From NCBI GenBank assembly GCA_947460255.1, contig CANHIS010000012.1, positions 1-63,873 of the forward strand: DNA of 63,873 bases, written 5' to 3'. The notes under the pieces were generated by a model. The model was not told the origin of the DNA. It saw only the letters and a list, made by a program, of their open reading frames with translations, and did not search any database. The stretch is from Bacteroidota bacterium (GTDB taxonomy: Bacteria > Bacteroidota > Bacteroidia > M30B66). Position 1 is the stretch's first letter, and every line of letters starts with the position of its first letter. The position numbers were made by a program, and so were the translations under genes. Of this stretch, positions 35,953 to 45,547 are shown piece by piece.

Positions 35953-36381
35953 TCAACAACCAATCTTTTCAACCCTTCGCTGATGGCGGCCACCTTCGAA
36001 TTCTGTTTTCAAAAAAGCTGACGTGATTTCAAAAGCATCTTCTGTTGAAATGAAGCGCGCAGGTAGACACAATACATTCGCGTTGTTGTGTTGGCGAGCT
36101 AGTTCTGCAATCTCTACTTTCCAACAAATTGCTGCTCTAATTCCTTGGTGTTTATTTGCTGCCATAGCTACACCGTTCGCACTTCCACAAATTAAAATTC
36201 CCAATTCAGCAACACCTGTTTCAACTTGAGTGGCTAAAGGATGCGCAACATCAGGATAATCCATACTCTCTAAAGAGTAGGTTCCAAGATCTTCAAAAGA
36301 AATTCCTTGTTGGGTTAAAAATGGAAGTAGAAATGCTTTAAGTTCGAAGCCGGCATGATCGGCAGCAATAGCGATTTTCAT
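35953..36381 (-). CDS. rpiB: Ribose-5-phosphate isomerase B
   Basis: 142 residues, full length. Family motifs: IAADHAGFELK at 4-14, DYPDVAHPLA, and the catalytic-Cys region ILICGSANGVAMAANKHQGIRAA. Interconverts ribulose-5-phosphate and ribose-5-phosphate in the pentose phosphate pathway. A related family, LacA/LacB, acts on galactose-6-phosphate, but the absence of tagatose genes makes RpiB the better call. Divergent from nadA, with a 498-base AT-rich gap between them. Confidence 0.92.
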   Translation of the reverse strand: MKIAIAADHAGFELKAFLLPFLTQQGISFEDLGTYSLESMDYPDVAHPLATQVETGVAELGILICGSANGVAMAANKHQGIRAAICWKVEIAELARQHNNANVLCLPARFISTEDAFEITSAFLKTEFEGGRHQRRVEKIGC

Positions 36382-36879
36382 GAAAATTTGGGATTTAGAA
36401 ACTCCTTAAGTGAAAATGATTAACCCTGCAAATTTTGTCAACTTTTTCGAGTCCTGAAAATCAGGCACTCACAAATAATTTTACACACATTATTCTTGTT
36501 AACAAATGTTAATCAGTATGCAAAAGTAGCAGTAAAGTTTTCTTGATTTACCAGATTAAATTGTGCCTTATAAAGTTCAAGCATATCAGTCAAGTAAATT
36601 CTGTAACAGAAGGTAAGCATTCTGATAACATTCTCTTAACAGAAATAAGCAATCAACTACTGAAGTAGTTTTCATCTGAAAACCTTTTCAGCACTTTGTT
36701 AATAAGGTTAGATAATTATGTAAATCAAAGTCTTAATCAAAAAGTAACTGTTAATTTTGTGTTCGCAAACGTAGGATTCAATCAATTGCAAAAAGAGCGT
36801 CAAGTTTTTTCACACAGTACTAACACGCTTATTAAATCCTATATTTTCTTTTAAACCTTTTTTAAAAAAGTATTTATAT
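36382..36879. other. AT-rich 498-base intergenic region between rpiB and nadA
   Basis: There is no open reading frame and no RNA gene that I can recognise. It holds several short palindromes: CTACTGAAGTAG (36657-36668) and CTGAAAACCTTTTCAG (36676-36691), a TTGTTAACAAATGTTAA stretch near 36497, and a TAnnTTTG element before nadA. No clear cluster of DnaA boxes was seen. Confidence 0.6.
36752..36759 (+). promoter_or_regulatory. Possible -7 element of nadA
   Basis: TAATTTTG fits TAnnTTTG, about 120 bases upstream of the nadA start. The expected -33 TTTG is not present, so the call is tentative. A long leader would result. Confidence 0.35.
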
Positions 36880-37854
36880 ATGTTGCAATCCGTTGCAAGT
36901 CTTCGAAGCGAAACTGCAGGTCTTGACCTCTTCGAGGAAATCGATCGGCTGAAGAAAGAAAAAAACGCCATTGTTCTGGCGCATTACTACCAAGATTCTG
37001 ATATTCAAGATATTGCAGACTATATTGGTGATAGTCTTGGATTGTCGCAACAGGCGGCTTCCACAAACGCCGATATGATCGTTTTTGCAGGAGTACACTT
37101 CATGGCCGAAACTGCAAAAATTCTTTGCCCTCAAAAAAAGGTAGTTATTCCAGATCTCCGTGCAGGTTGTTCGTTGGCCGATAGCTGTCCTCCTGATCGT
37201 TTTAAAGCCTTTTGTGACGCTCATCCAGATCATATAGTGATTTCATATATCAATTGCACTGCTGCCATTAAAGCACTTACCGATATTGTTTGTACTTCCT
37301 CTAATGCAGTGCAGATTGTAAATAGTTTGCCTGCGGATACAAAAATCATTTTCGCACCTGACAAAAATCTCGGGCGATATGTAATCCAGCAAACAGGAAG
37401 AAACATGGTGTTGTGGGATGGAGCTTGTATGGTGCACGAAATTTTTTCAAGAGAAAAGATTGTGAAGCTTAAAGAGCGACATCCTGATGCTTTAGTTATT
37501 GCGCATCCAGAATGTGAAACGCCCGTTCTGGAATTAGCCGATTTTATTGGTTCAACCACTGCACTTTTAAATTTCTCTAAAAGCAATCCGGGAAATATTT
37601 TTATTGTTGCCACCGAAAGTGGAATTTTGCACCAAATGGTGAAGGACTCACCTCACAAAACTTTCATTCCTGCACCACCCGAAAATAACTGCGCGTGTAA
37701 CGATTGTCCTCACATGAAACTCAATACGTTGGAAAAAATATATCTATGCATGAAAAATGAAGAACCTTCAATAAACGTTGAAGAATCTGTTAGAATTCCT
37801 GCAGAGAAATCCATTCGTAGAATGTTAGATATATCCGAAAAACTTGGACTTTGA
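36880..37854 (+). CDS. nadA: Quinolinate synthase
   Basis: 324 residues. [29 protein letters not shown] is the typical opening of the core, and the three cluster-binding cysteines are found in [10 protein letters not shown], and in the C-terminal [10 protein letters not shown], with a further GACMVH motif. It condenses iminoaspartate with dihydroxyacetone phosphate to quinolinate in NAD synthesis, using a [4Fe-4S] cluster. nadB and nadC are not in this window. The M16 peptidase gene follows after 20 bases. Confidence 0.93.
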   Translation: MLQSVASLRSETAGLDLFEEIDRLKKEKNAIVLAHYYQDSDIQDIADYIGDSLGLSQQAASTNADMIVFAGVHFMAETAKILCPQKKVVIPDLRAGCSLADSCPPDRFKAFCDAHPDHIVISYINCTAAIKALTDIVCTSSNAVQIVNSLPADTKIIFAPDKNLGRYVIQQTGRNMVLWDGACMVHEIFSREKIVKLKERHPDALVIAHPECETPVLELADFIGSTTALLNFSKSNPGNIFIVATESGILHQMVKDSPHKTFIPAPPENNCACNDCPHMKLNTLEKIYLCMKNEEPSINVEESVRIPAEKSIRRMLDISEKLGL

Positions 37855-37874
37855 TCAATAAACTGGAAATAGAC

Positions 37875-40799
37875 ATGAAGAAATTGTTGTTTGTAATACT
37901 TGCAGTGTTTACGCTACAAGCAAGTGCTCAAGTGGGAAAAGTGCTAAAAGATTCCACTTCTGGATACTTGTACGAAACTGTTGAAGGTGATCCTTTAAAA
38001 ACGAGAAAATATGTGCTAAAAAACGGTTTATCTGTTTTGATGACTGTAAACAGAACTGCTCCAAAAATTTACACTTGTATTGCAATCAAAGCTGGTAGTA
38101 AACACGATCCAAAAAACAATACAGGATTAGCCCATTATCTCGAACATATGCTCTTTAAAGGCACTGATAAATTTGGTACTAGGCAATATGAAAGAGAAAA
38201 AGTTGTGCTTGAACAAATTGCGCAGCTTTATGAAGATTACAATGTTGTTAAAGATGAAAAGAAGAGAAAACGGATTTATCGAGAAATTGATTCGCTTTCT
38301 GGAGTAGCTGCAAAAATGGCCATTCCAAATGAATACGATAAAATGATGCAGCACATTGGTGCCAAAGGTACCAATGCATACACATCGTTTGATGAAACAG
38401 TTTATATCAATGAAATTCCGTCTAATCAAGTTGATGCGTGGTTAAAAATAGAAGCAGAGCGTTTTAGAAACCCTGTATTGCGTTTATTTCATACAGAATT
38501 GGAAGCTGTTTATGAAGAAAAAAATATTTCTCTTGATTCGGATTTTGACAGAGTGTTTGAAACATTGATGGCCTCCTTGTTTAAGAAACATAGCTATGGA
38601 ACACAAACAACGATAGGAACCATAGAGCATTTAAAAAATCCTTCATTAAAAGCTATTCAGGAATATTTCGACCGTTATTATGTTCCAAACAACATGGGAA
38701 TCGTCTTAGCTGGAAATTTTGATCCCGACGACATGATAAAAAAGGTAGATGATGCCTTTAAATCATACGAATTCAAACCTGTGAAACCAATTCGTTTTCA
38801 AGAAGAAGTGGCAGATACTTCAGCGGAAATAATTAAAATCAATGGACTTCAAGAGCCTAGTGTTTTTGTAGGATATCGTTTACCTCGAGCAACCAATGAA
38901 AATTTAGCCTATCTAACTGCTGTTCGAGAACTTTTATTGAATGAAAATGCAGGATTGTTTCAACAGAATCTTACAAAAAAACAAAAACTACTCAGTGCCG
39001 ATGGTGATTTGCTTTTGATGCACGATTATTCTCTTTTACTTTTTATGGGAGAACCTGCTAATAATCAGTCTTTGGAAGAAGTAAAATCGTTATTGGTTTC
39101 ACAAATCGATTCATTGAAAAAAGGAAAATTTGACGATAAATCACTGAAGTCAATTCTGCTGAATTTAGAAAATAACGAGGTGAAGGAAATGGAATCAAAT
39201 TCAGGAAGGGCATTTAATCTTGTGAATTTGTTTGTAAAAGATTTATCTCTTTCGGATGCAGTTTTGAGCAAAGAGAAACTTCGGAAAATAAGCAAGAGTG
39301 ATCTTGTGTTGTTTGTAAGAAACAATTTTAACAAGGATTTTGCTGTAGTAATGAAGGAACAAGTAGCCGAGCTTCCAACAGAAAAAATTACTAAGCCTGA
39401 AATCACACCGATAGAAGTTAATCGTAAGGACAATTCTCGCTTTGCAAAAGACATTTATGACGATGTTATCAAGCCAATTAAACCCCAATTTTTAGACTTT
39501 AACAAAGACATTTCTAAGTCTGAATTTATGTCTGGTATTGAATTACTTCAAGTTAAAAACAAGGAAAATCAATTGTTTAAACTGCGCTACACTTTTGAAA
39601 TGGGCAGATTAAATAACTTGAAACTTCCATTGGCATTGGAACTTTTGAAATTGTCGGGAACTTCCAACCTTACTCCCGAAGGCGTTGGGATCGAGTTTTT
39701 TAATTTGGCGTGCGATTTTACAGCTTATGCAGGTGATCGTGTTACAATCATCGAAATTAGTGGTCCAGAGCAATCACTCGAACGCGCATTATCAACAGTT
39801 GAGCATATTTTATCGAAGGTTAAACCAAATGAAAAGGTTCTTGAACAATTGGTTTCAGATCAGTTGAAATCTAGAGAAAATGCCAAATTTAGCCAGCAAG
39901 CAATTCGAAAAGCATTGAATGATTTTGCCTTGTATGGAGAAGACAATCCAACGCGTTATGCTTTGTCTAACAAGCAATTAAAGAAAATTTCAGTGGAAGA
40001 ATTAACTGGAATTATCAACAGCTTAACCAGCTTTAAACATACAATTTCCTATTACGGAATATTGGAAGAGGCCGAAGTGAAACGTTTGTTAACAAAGTAT
40101 CACAAACCGGCATCCCCAGTTATTTTGGATGTTCCTGTTTTAAAGCAGTTTGCAATCAAAGACCAAAAGAAAAAGCAAGTGTATTTTACGGATTTCAACA
40201 TGGTTCAAGCGGAAATTTCTTGGATGGCAAAACATGCAGGTTTAGACACAAATAAATTAGCAAATTCTGCATTATTTAATGAATATTTCGGAGGAGGTAT
40301 GTCGTCTGTTGTTTTCCAAGAAATTCGAGAATCAAAAGCATTGGCATACTCGAGCTACGGATATTTCAGGTTTCCACAGTTTCTAGATCAACCATCAATG
40401 GCTGGAGCATATATTGGAACACAAGCTGATAAACTTGATTCTGCAATGTTGGCAATGAACAATTTAATTTTGAAAATGCCCGAATCAGAAAGTTTATTCA
40501 ATGCATCATTGTCGGCGCTGAAAAGTCAGATTTCATCAGATAGAACAATGCCTGGAGATTTTGCCGCCACTTATCTTTCAGCCAAGCGACAAGGATTAAA
40601 TATTGATTCTAGAAAAATCATTTATCCAGTGCTAAATAATCTAACGCTCAAAGATGTGAGCGATTTTCATACAAGCACTTTCGCCCAAGGAAAGTTCGTT
40701 GTTACAGTTGTTGGATCTTCCAAAAGAATTCCAAAGAAAACTTTGGAAAAATATGGTGAAGTGAAAGTGCTTAAATCAAAGAAAATCTTCGGTTATTAA
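37875..40799 (+). CDS. Secreted M16 family zinc peptidase (two-lobed)
   Basis: 974 residues from the ATG at 37875, which opens a signal peptide (MKKLLFVILAVFTLQASAQ); the longer frame from a TTG overlapping nadA's stop does not. The inverted zinc motif HYLEH lies at H87, E90, H91, with the downstream Glu in ELEAVYEEKNI. A second M16 lobe (from about 560) lacks the motif and probably only forms the closing half of the chamber, ending with FGGGMSSVVFQEIRESKALAYSS, a typical R/Y-motif region. Substrates are likely short unstructured peptides in the periplasm. It starts a run with the MORN and NlpC/P60 genes. Confidence 0.88.
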   Translation: MKKLLFVILAVFTLQASAQVGKVLKDSTSGYLYETVEGDPLKTRKYVLKNGLSVLMTVNRTAPKIYTCIAIKAGSKHDPKNNTGLAHYLEHMLFKGTDKFGTRQYEREKVVLEQIAQLYEDYNVVKDEKKRKRIYREIDSLSGVAAKMAIPNEYDKMMQHIGAKGTNAYTSFDETVYINEIPSNQVDAWLKIEAERFRNPVLRLFHTELEAVYEEKNISLDSDFDRVFETLMASLFKKHSYGTQTTIGTIEHLKNPSLKAIQEYFDRYYVPNNMGIVLAGNFDPDDMIKKVDDAFKSYEFKPVKPIRFQEEVADTSAEIIKINGLQEPSVFVGYRLPRATNENLAYLTAVRELLLNENAGLFQQNLTKKQKLLSADGDLLLMHDYSLLLFMGEPANNQSLEEVKSLLVSQIDSLKKGKFDDKSLKSILLNLENNEVKEMESNSGRAFNLVNLFVKDLSLSDAVLSKEKLRKISKSDLVLFVRNNFNKDFAVVMKEQVAELPTEKITKPEITPIEVNRKDNSRFAKDIYDDVIKPIKPQFLDFNKDISKSEFMSGIELLQVKNKENQLFKLRYTFEMGRLNNLKLPLALELLKLSGTSNLTPEGVGIEFFNLACDFTAYAGDRVTIIEISGPEQSLERALSTVEHILSKVKPNEKVLEQLVSDQLKSRENAKFSQQAIRKALNDFALYGEDNPTRYALSNKQLKKISVEELTGIINSLTSFKHTISYYGILEEAEVKRLLTKYHKPASPVILDVPVLKQFAIKDQKKKQVYFTDFNMVQAEISWMAKHAGLDTNKLANSALFNEYFGGGMSSVVFQEIRESKALAYSSYGYFRFPQFLDQPSMAGAYIGTQADKLDSAMLAMNNLILKMPESESLFNASLSALKSQISSDRTMPGDFAATYLSAKRQGLNIDSRKIIYPVLNNLTLKDVSDFHTSTFAQGKFVVTVVGSSKRIPKKTLEKYGEVKVLKSKKIFGY

Positions 40800-40803
40800 C
40801 AAG

Positions 40804-42363
40804 ATGGATAGGCTTTTCCTGCTTTTTGCAATCTTTTTTGCAGTTCAATTAACAGCGCAGGATAGTCTTGTTCAAAACGGGTATGTAACACTTAAATTCC
40901 CCGGAGGGAAAAGGTCTGGAGAAGGTTTGATGAAAGACGGCAAACCAGAAGGATTGTGGAAAGCCTTCTATGAATCTGGTGCCATTAAATCTGAAGGCTT
41001 CAAAAAGAATGGAATTTCAGACAGTTTGTGGAAATTCTACAACGAAGACGGGCTTATCAAGACAACTATAGAGTACAAAAACGGAAAAAAATTCGGGCTA
41101 CGCCGTGATTATTCTGCAGATGGTAATCTCGTAACTGAAGAAACGTTCGAAAATGATTTTAAATCAGGGAAATCTACCAGATTTTACAAGAATAAAAATC
41201 CACAAACAATCATTCTTTTTGTTGAAGGAAAAGAAGAGGGCAGAGGCGTCGAATTTGATTCTTTAGGTCTTGTGATCAATTTGTTCGATTACAAGAAAGG
41301 TGTTTTGATTAGTAGAAAAATTGTGAATCGCACCGATAAACAAAACAGAAAAACAGGTGTTTGGGTTGACTTATTTCCCGATTTTACAATTAAGCAAGAA
41401 GTAACCTATCAGAGCGGTTTAAAGAATGGGTATTTAAAATCGTACGATAAACGAGGAAACTTAATCCTTGTTGAACGTTATGTTGACGATGTTTTACAGC
41501 AAGAGGCTGAAGACGCAAAACCACCTGAGATCCGAAAATCTTATTCGCCAAACGGGATGGTAAAACGCATCGGCCCCATCACGCTAGACGGAAAATTAAC
41601 GGGTCAACAATTGTTTTTCGACGATAAAGGGAAGCCAGCAACAGCAGAATATTGGTCGAATGGAATCTTGATTGCATCGGGAACGTTAGATTCAATCTAT
41701 AGAAAACAAGGCCATTGGAAGGAATTTTATCCAAGCAAAGAGCTTAAGTCTGAAGGAGATTATCTTGATGATCAACGAAATGGTTCCTGGACGTTTTTTT
41801 ATGCCAATGGAAAAACCGAACAAAAAGGGAACTTCAAAAAAGGAAAACCCGATGGTAAATGGCTTTGGTACTATGAAAGTGGAAAAGTGCTTCGCGAAGA
41901 AAATTATCGTTCAGGCAAGGAAGATGGAATAATGTTCGAATTATCGGAATCGGGCGATACTCTTGCATCGGGGGAATATTTGGAAGGGGATCGAGAAGGA
42001 GCTTGGATGTTCAAACAAGGAGAACAAACAATTCGAGGGAAATTTGTTGCTGGATTAATGGATGGAGAATGGAAACACACATTTCCAGGCGGCAACACAG
42101 CATTTATTGGAAGCTTTCGCAATGGAAAGGCAGAAGGAAAGCACCAAGCATTTCGATCTACTGGAAAATTGTATTGGGAAGGAAAATATATTGACGGAAA
42201 GCGGGTGGGCTTTTGGAGAAGTTACGACACAGATGGCATGTTGTACCTTACTGTTGAATACCGCGACGGTGTTGAAATAGGGTACGATGGCGTAAAAATA
42301 AAACCTGATTTTGAGCCAGCAGATTATGAGTATTTATTGCAAGAGAGCACGATCAAGTTTTAA
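40804..42363 (+). CDS. Secreted MORN-repeat protein
   Basis: 519 residues with a signal peptide (MDRLFLLFAIFFAVQLTAQ). About 16 MORN_2-type repeats fill the protein, with patterns such as DGKPEGLWKAFYESGAIKSEG and KKGKPDGKWLWYYESGKVLRE. This type, sometimes annotated as YwqK-like, is common in Bacteroidota; its function is unknown. The repeats form extended beta-sheets that bind proteins or membranes in other systems. Its 3' end overlaps the NlpC/P60 gene by 38 bases. Confidence 0.8.
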   Translation: MDRLFLLFAIFFAVQLTAQDSLVQNGYVTLKFPGGKRSGEGLMKDGKPEGLWKAFYESGAIKSEGFKKNGISDSLWKFYNEDGLIKTTIEYKNGKKFGLRRDYSADGNLVTEETFENDFKSGKSTRFYKNKNPQTIILFVEGKEEGRGVEFDSLGLVINLFDYKKGVLISRKIVNRTDKQNRKTGVWVDLFPDFTIKQEVTYQSGLKNGYLKSYDKRGNLILVERYVDDVLQQEAEDAKPPEIRKSYSPNGMVKRIGPITLDGKLTGQQLFFDDKGKPATAEYWSNGILIASGTLDSIYRKQGHWKEFYPSKELKSEGDYLDDQRNGSWTFFYANGKTEQKGNFKKGKPDGKWLWYYESGKVLREENYRSGKEDGIMFELSESGDTLASGEYLEGDREGAWMFKQGEQTIRGKFVAGLMDGEWKHTFPGGNTAFIGSFRNGKAEGKHQAFRSTGKLYWEGKYIDGKRVGFWRSYDTDGMLYLTVEYRDGVEIGYDGVKIKPDFEPADYEYLLQESTIKF

Positions 42364-42877
42364 TGTAGCTGTTTGGGTTTTTCTTGGCTTTACAGTGTTT
42401 ATCGGAAGCTGTAAGAACGCTAGAAACCCAAAGAAGAAAACCGAAACCCACGAAAATTCGGCTTTGCAAGGCCTGGAGAAAAAGCTGGGTGTTTCGATTC
42501 CCTCAGGCTCAAATAGAGCATATTATGAAGAAATTGCCTCATGGTTAGGCTCGCCTTACAAATATGGCGGAAAGGAAAAGTCAGGAACAGATTGCTCAGG
42601 ATTTGTATTGGTTGTTTACCAGCGCGTTTTTAAAATTATGCTTGATCATCAATCATCCAAGCAGAAAGAAAAATCGAGGGAGTTAAAAGAATCAGGATTA
42701 AAAGAAGGCGACTTGTACTTTTTCAAGTTCGACGGAAAAAAAATTTCCCATGTGGGAATGCATGTAGCTCCAGATTATTTCATACACGCATCCACCAAGC
42801 GAGGCGTAATTGTAAGTAAGCTTTCGGAACCTTATTACAAAAATGCTTTTGCTGGATTTGGAACATACAGATACTAG
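42326..42877 (+). CDS. NlpC/P60 family peptidase lipoprotein
   Basis: 183 residues from the ATG at 42326, 38 bases inside the MORN gene. This start gives a lipoprotein signal (VFLGFTVFIGSC, Cys 29). Catalytic residues: C90 in SGTDCSGFV, H142 in KISHVGMHV and H154 in FIHAS. The family cleaves peptidoglycan stem peptides (gamma-D-Glu-DAP type). The overlap with the upstream gene suggests translational coupling. The stop overlaps the convergent neighbour's stop in CTAG. Confidence 0.85.
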   Translation: MSIYCKRARSSFNVAVWVFLGFTVFIGSCKNARNPKKKTETHENSALQGLEKKLGVSIPSGSNRAYYEEIASWLGSPYKYGGKEKSGTDCSGFVLVVYQRVFKIMLDHQSSKQKEKSRELKESGLKEGDLYFFKFDGKKISHVGMHVAPDYFIHASTKRGVIVSKLSEPYYKNAFAGFGTYRY

Positions 42878-43473
42878 AAATTGTCGATTATATCGGGCGA
42901 ATCATCCTTGGTGATTGGATAGTAAACTTCAAGTGCTTTTGCTCGTTTATCTTGAATTTGATTGAAAACATTGTAGGCAAGAAGCCCAATACAGCCTAAC
43001 AAAGAGAGCCAATATCCATAAACGAAATGAAGAGTAAAATTCATGTAACCAAGCATTTCGGCTCCAGCTCCTCCCGAACCGATTTTTTTCTCCCAACCAC
43101 TTGTGTAAATAACGTACATTAACAACAGAGAAAGCACGGCGACTCCGGCAACAATGGCGCTCATCCAAGGCTTTTGCAAAACAGGAACAAACTGAAAAGC
43201 AATACCTACGATCATCAAAAACAAAGTGATGAGTCCGAAAACATCAGGCTTTCGGTTATTGCTATCTAAGGCCGATTGCATTTTGTTGTCTTCGCCCATC
43301 ATGCCGCCCATTCCGCCAAAAAGATCCTCGTTGGTATCAAATTTTAGATTGAGTGCCATGGCCATTCCCGATGCATGGACAACTTCCTGATTATTACATC
43401 TTACTTCCATGAATGGAAGGAAAAACAACAGAATTACAACTGTAAATAGTCCGGAGTTGATGTATTTGCGCAT
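42874..43473 (-). CDS. Hypothetical membrane protein with Gly/Met-rich loop
   Basis: 199 residues. About four membrane segments: INSGLFTVVILLFFLPFMEV, VFGLITLFLMIVGIAFQFV, MSAIVAGVAVLSLLLMYVIY and LHFVYGYWLSLLGCIGLLAY. A periplasmic loop after the first helix carries GGMGGMMGEDNKM. I do not recognise a family or function. It is convergent with the NlpC/P60 gene and stands alone on the minus strand. Confidence 0.6.
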   Translation of the reverse strand: MRKYINSGLFTVVILLFFLPFMEVRCNNQEVVHASGMAMALNLKFDTNEDLFGGMGGMMGEDNKMQSALDSNNRKPDVFGLITLFLMIVGIAFQFVPVLQKPWMSAIVAGVAVLSLLLMYVIYTSGWEKKIGSGGAGAEMLGYMNFTLHFVYGYWLSLLGCIGLLAYNVFNQIQDKRAKALEVYYPITKDDSPDIIDNF

Positions 43474-43598
43474 GGGTTGGTAAAACTAAAGATGGCCGAA
43501 AGTATGAAAAACCACACAAATCGGTTCAATAATTTCACCGGCTTTGTTTATTTCTTTTTTGAGATGCGGTGTCTTTTTTAAGCATCTTTGGCCCGGCT

Positions 43599-44222
43599 AT
43601 GAAAGAGAAATATGCCTCTGTTCTTTCTCGTTATCTGCCCGAACCGGCAATAGAGCAGATTGTTGAATGGATCATCCAATATGGCTTTCATTTAACAATC
43701 ACACGCGACCGTTCTACAAAGCTTGGTGATTTCCGACCTATTCGAGGAAAAACCCGAGGACACAAGATTTCTATCAATTTCAATCTTAATCCTTATGCGT
43801 TTTTGATCACTTTAGTGCACGAAATTGCGCATCTCACTAATTGGAACCAATTTGGCAGTCGAGTAAAACCGCACGGGAAAGAATGGAAGGTTCACTATGC
43901 ACTTCACATGAAACCATTTCTTCGGGAAGACATCTTTCCTCAAGAGATGCTTGAAACATTGCAAGCTTATATGGACAATCCTGCGGCGAGCAGTTGTGGA
44001 GATCCTGATTTGATGAAGAAGCTTCGGCTTTACGACGACGGAGATCCAGCAATTTTCCTTGAAGAGCTTCCAGAAAACACGCTGTTCAGATTGCGATCTG
44101 GAAGGATTTTCAAGAAAGGCCCAAGGCAAAGAAAAAACTTCAAGTGTGAGGAAGTGGACACGCGAAAAGTATATCTCGTTCATCCGTTAGCGGAAGTGGA
44201 AATACTCACAAATGCCGAATAA
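43599..44222 (+). CDS. SprT-like zinc metalloprotein
   Basis: 207 residues from the ATG at 43599; a GTG 10 codons earlier (43569) is an alternative. The zinc-binding HExxH motif is LVHEIAHLTNW (H74, E75, H78), with a later H in KPHGKEWKVHYALH, as in the SprT/Spartan-like fold. The C-terminal half lacks the zinc-ribbon four-Cys set of eukaryotic Spartan. Bacterial SprT-like proteins are thought to act in DNA-protein transactions but are uncharacterised. It stands before an aminotransferase gene. Confidence 0.75.
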   Translation: MKEKYASVLSRYLPEPAIEQIVEWIIQYGFHLTITRDRSTKLGDFRPIRGKTRGHKISINFNLNPYAFLITLVHEIAHLTNWNQFGSRVKPHGKEWKVHYALHMKPFLREDIFPQEMLETLQAYMDNPAASSCGDPDLMKKLRLYDDGDPAIFLEELPENTLFRLRSGRIFKKGPRQRKNFKCEEVDTRKVYLVHPLAEVEILTNAE

Positions 44223-44256
44223 AAGTATTGTTAATTTGCATTGATAAAGTTGCACC

Positions 44257-45531
44257 ATGTTTGAAGAAGTATTACATCCTGTTTCTCAAATGGCAGAATC
44301 ATTACAAGGTTCTGAAATAATTCGTCTGGCAGGCGAAATCAATGAGAAAATCAAGAATGGAGAAAAAATTTGGAATTTCACCATCGGAGATTTCGACCCG
44401 GCGATTTTCCCAATCCCGGAATTGCTTCTTAACGAGATTATTGATGCATACAAGGCGGGTCATACGAACTATCCAGCAGCAAATGGAATCCTGCCTTTGC
44501 GCCAAGAAATTGCAGCATTCATTTCCAAAAACCAAGGTCTCGATTATGATGCAGAGGCATACTTGGTTGCTGGAGGTGCTCGCCCTTTGATTTATGCACT
44601 GTTTCAAACGATTGTAGATCCAGGCGAAAAGGTCCTTTTTCCTGTGCCTTCATGGAACAATAACCATTACACACATCTATCGCATGCCAATCAAGTGATG
44701 ATTGAGGCTAGTCCGGAGAATAACTTCATGCCCACTGCCGAAGAGCTTCGACCACATTTAGCTGATGCGACACTTTTGGCATTGTGTTCACCGCTTAACC
44801 CAACAGGAACGACCTTCACCAAGGAAGGACTTCGTGAGATTGCACAACTGGTATTGGAAGAAAATCTTCGTCGCGCACCAGGAAGGAAGCCGCTGTATTT
44901 AATGTACGATCAAATTTATTGGACATTGACCTATGGTGAAACCACACACGAGGATCCTGTAAGTTTAGTACCTGAACTTCGGCCCTATACAATTTTTATT
45001 GATGGATTGTCGAAAGCATTTGCAGCCACCGGTGTTCGTGTTGGTTGGGCATTTGGCCCACATCACATTATCGATAAGATGAAAAGTATACTTGGGCATG
45101 TCGGTGCTTGGGCGCCCAAGGCTGAACAAGTTGCAACCGCCGCATATTTTAAGGATGTTGAGAAAGTGCAAACGTTTATTCACAAACTCAGAGAGAGGCT
45201 TAAGCGAAGGCTGGATGCTTTTTATAATGGGTTCATTCAGCTTAAATCAGAAGGCTTTTCTGTAGATGCAGTAGCCCCACAAGCCGCATTGTATTTAACG
45301 GTTAAAATTGACCTGCGCGGAAAATACACAGAATCTGGAAAGTTGCTCGAAACCACATCCGATGTAACTCAATATGTGCTAGACAAAGCAGGAGTTGCCA
45401 TTGTTCCATTTTATGCATTTGGCGCATCACGCGACTCTAGCTGGTACAGGTTGTCTGTTGGAACCTGCAAAACAGAATCTATTCCTAGCGTTTTCGAAAG
45501 TTTAAAAATGGCACTAAGCGTTTTGCGTTAA
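44257..45531 (+). CDS. Class I/II pyridoxal-phosphate aminotransferase
   Basis: 424 residues. The PLP lysine is K253 in DGLSKAFAATGVRVGW, preceded by LMYDQIYWTLTYG and the NPTGTTF motif (about residue 187). GDFDPAIFPIPELLLNEI is typical of the aspartate/aromatic aminotransferase branch. The exact amino acid is not determined by sequence; aspartate or methionine-salvage type are both possible. The start ATG at 44257 lies after a GTTAATTTG stretch. manC follows 16 bases downstream. Confidence 0.85.
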   Translation: MFEEVLHPVSQMAESLQGSEIIRLAGEINEKIKNGEKIWNFTIGDFDPAIFPIPELLLNEIIDAYKAGHTNYPAANGILPLRQEIAAFISKNQGLDYDAEAYLVAGGARPLIYALFQTIVDPGEKVLFPVPSWNNNHYTHLSHANQVMIEASPENNFMPTAEELRPHLADATLLALCSPLNPTGTTFTKEGLREIAQLVLEENLRRAPGRKPLYLMYDQIYWTLTYGETTHEDPVSLVPELRPYTIFIDGLSKAFAATGVRVGWAFGPHHIIDKMKSILGHVGAWAPKAEQVATAAYFKDVEKVQTFIHKLRERLKRRLDAFYNGFIQLKSEGFSVDAVAPQAALYLTVKIDLRGKYTESGKLLETTSDVTQYVLDKAGVAIVPFYAFGASRDSSWYRLSVGTCKTESIPSVFESLKMALSVLR

Positions 45532-45547
45532 GTGCCCAACCCAAAAG

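Noticed and set aside
36497-36840. Replication origin in the rpiB-nadA gap
   Set aside because: No cluster of DnaA boxes and no dnaA, dnaN or parAB nearby. AT-richness and parS proximity alone are not enough.
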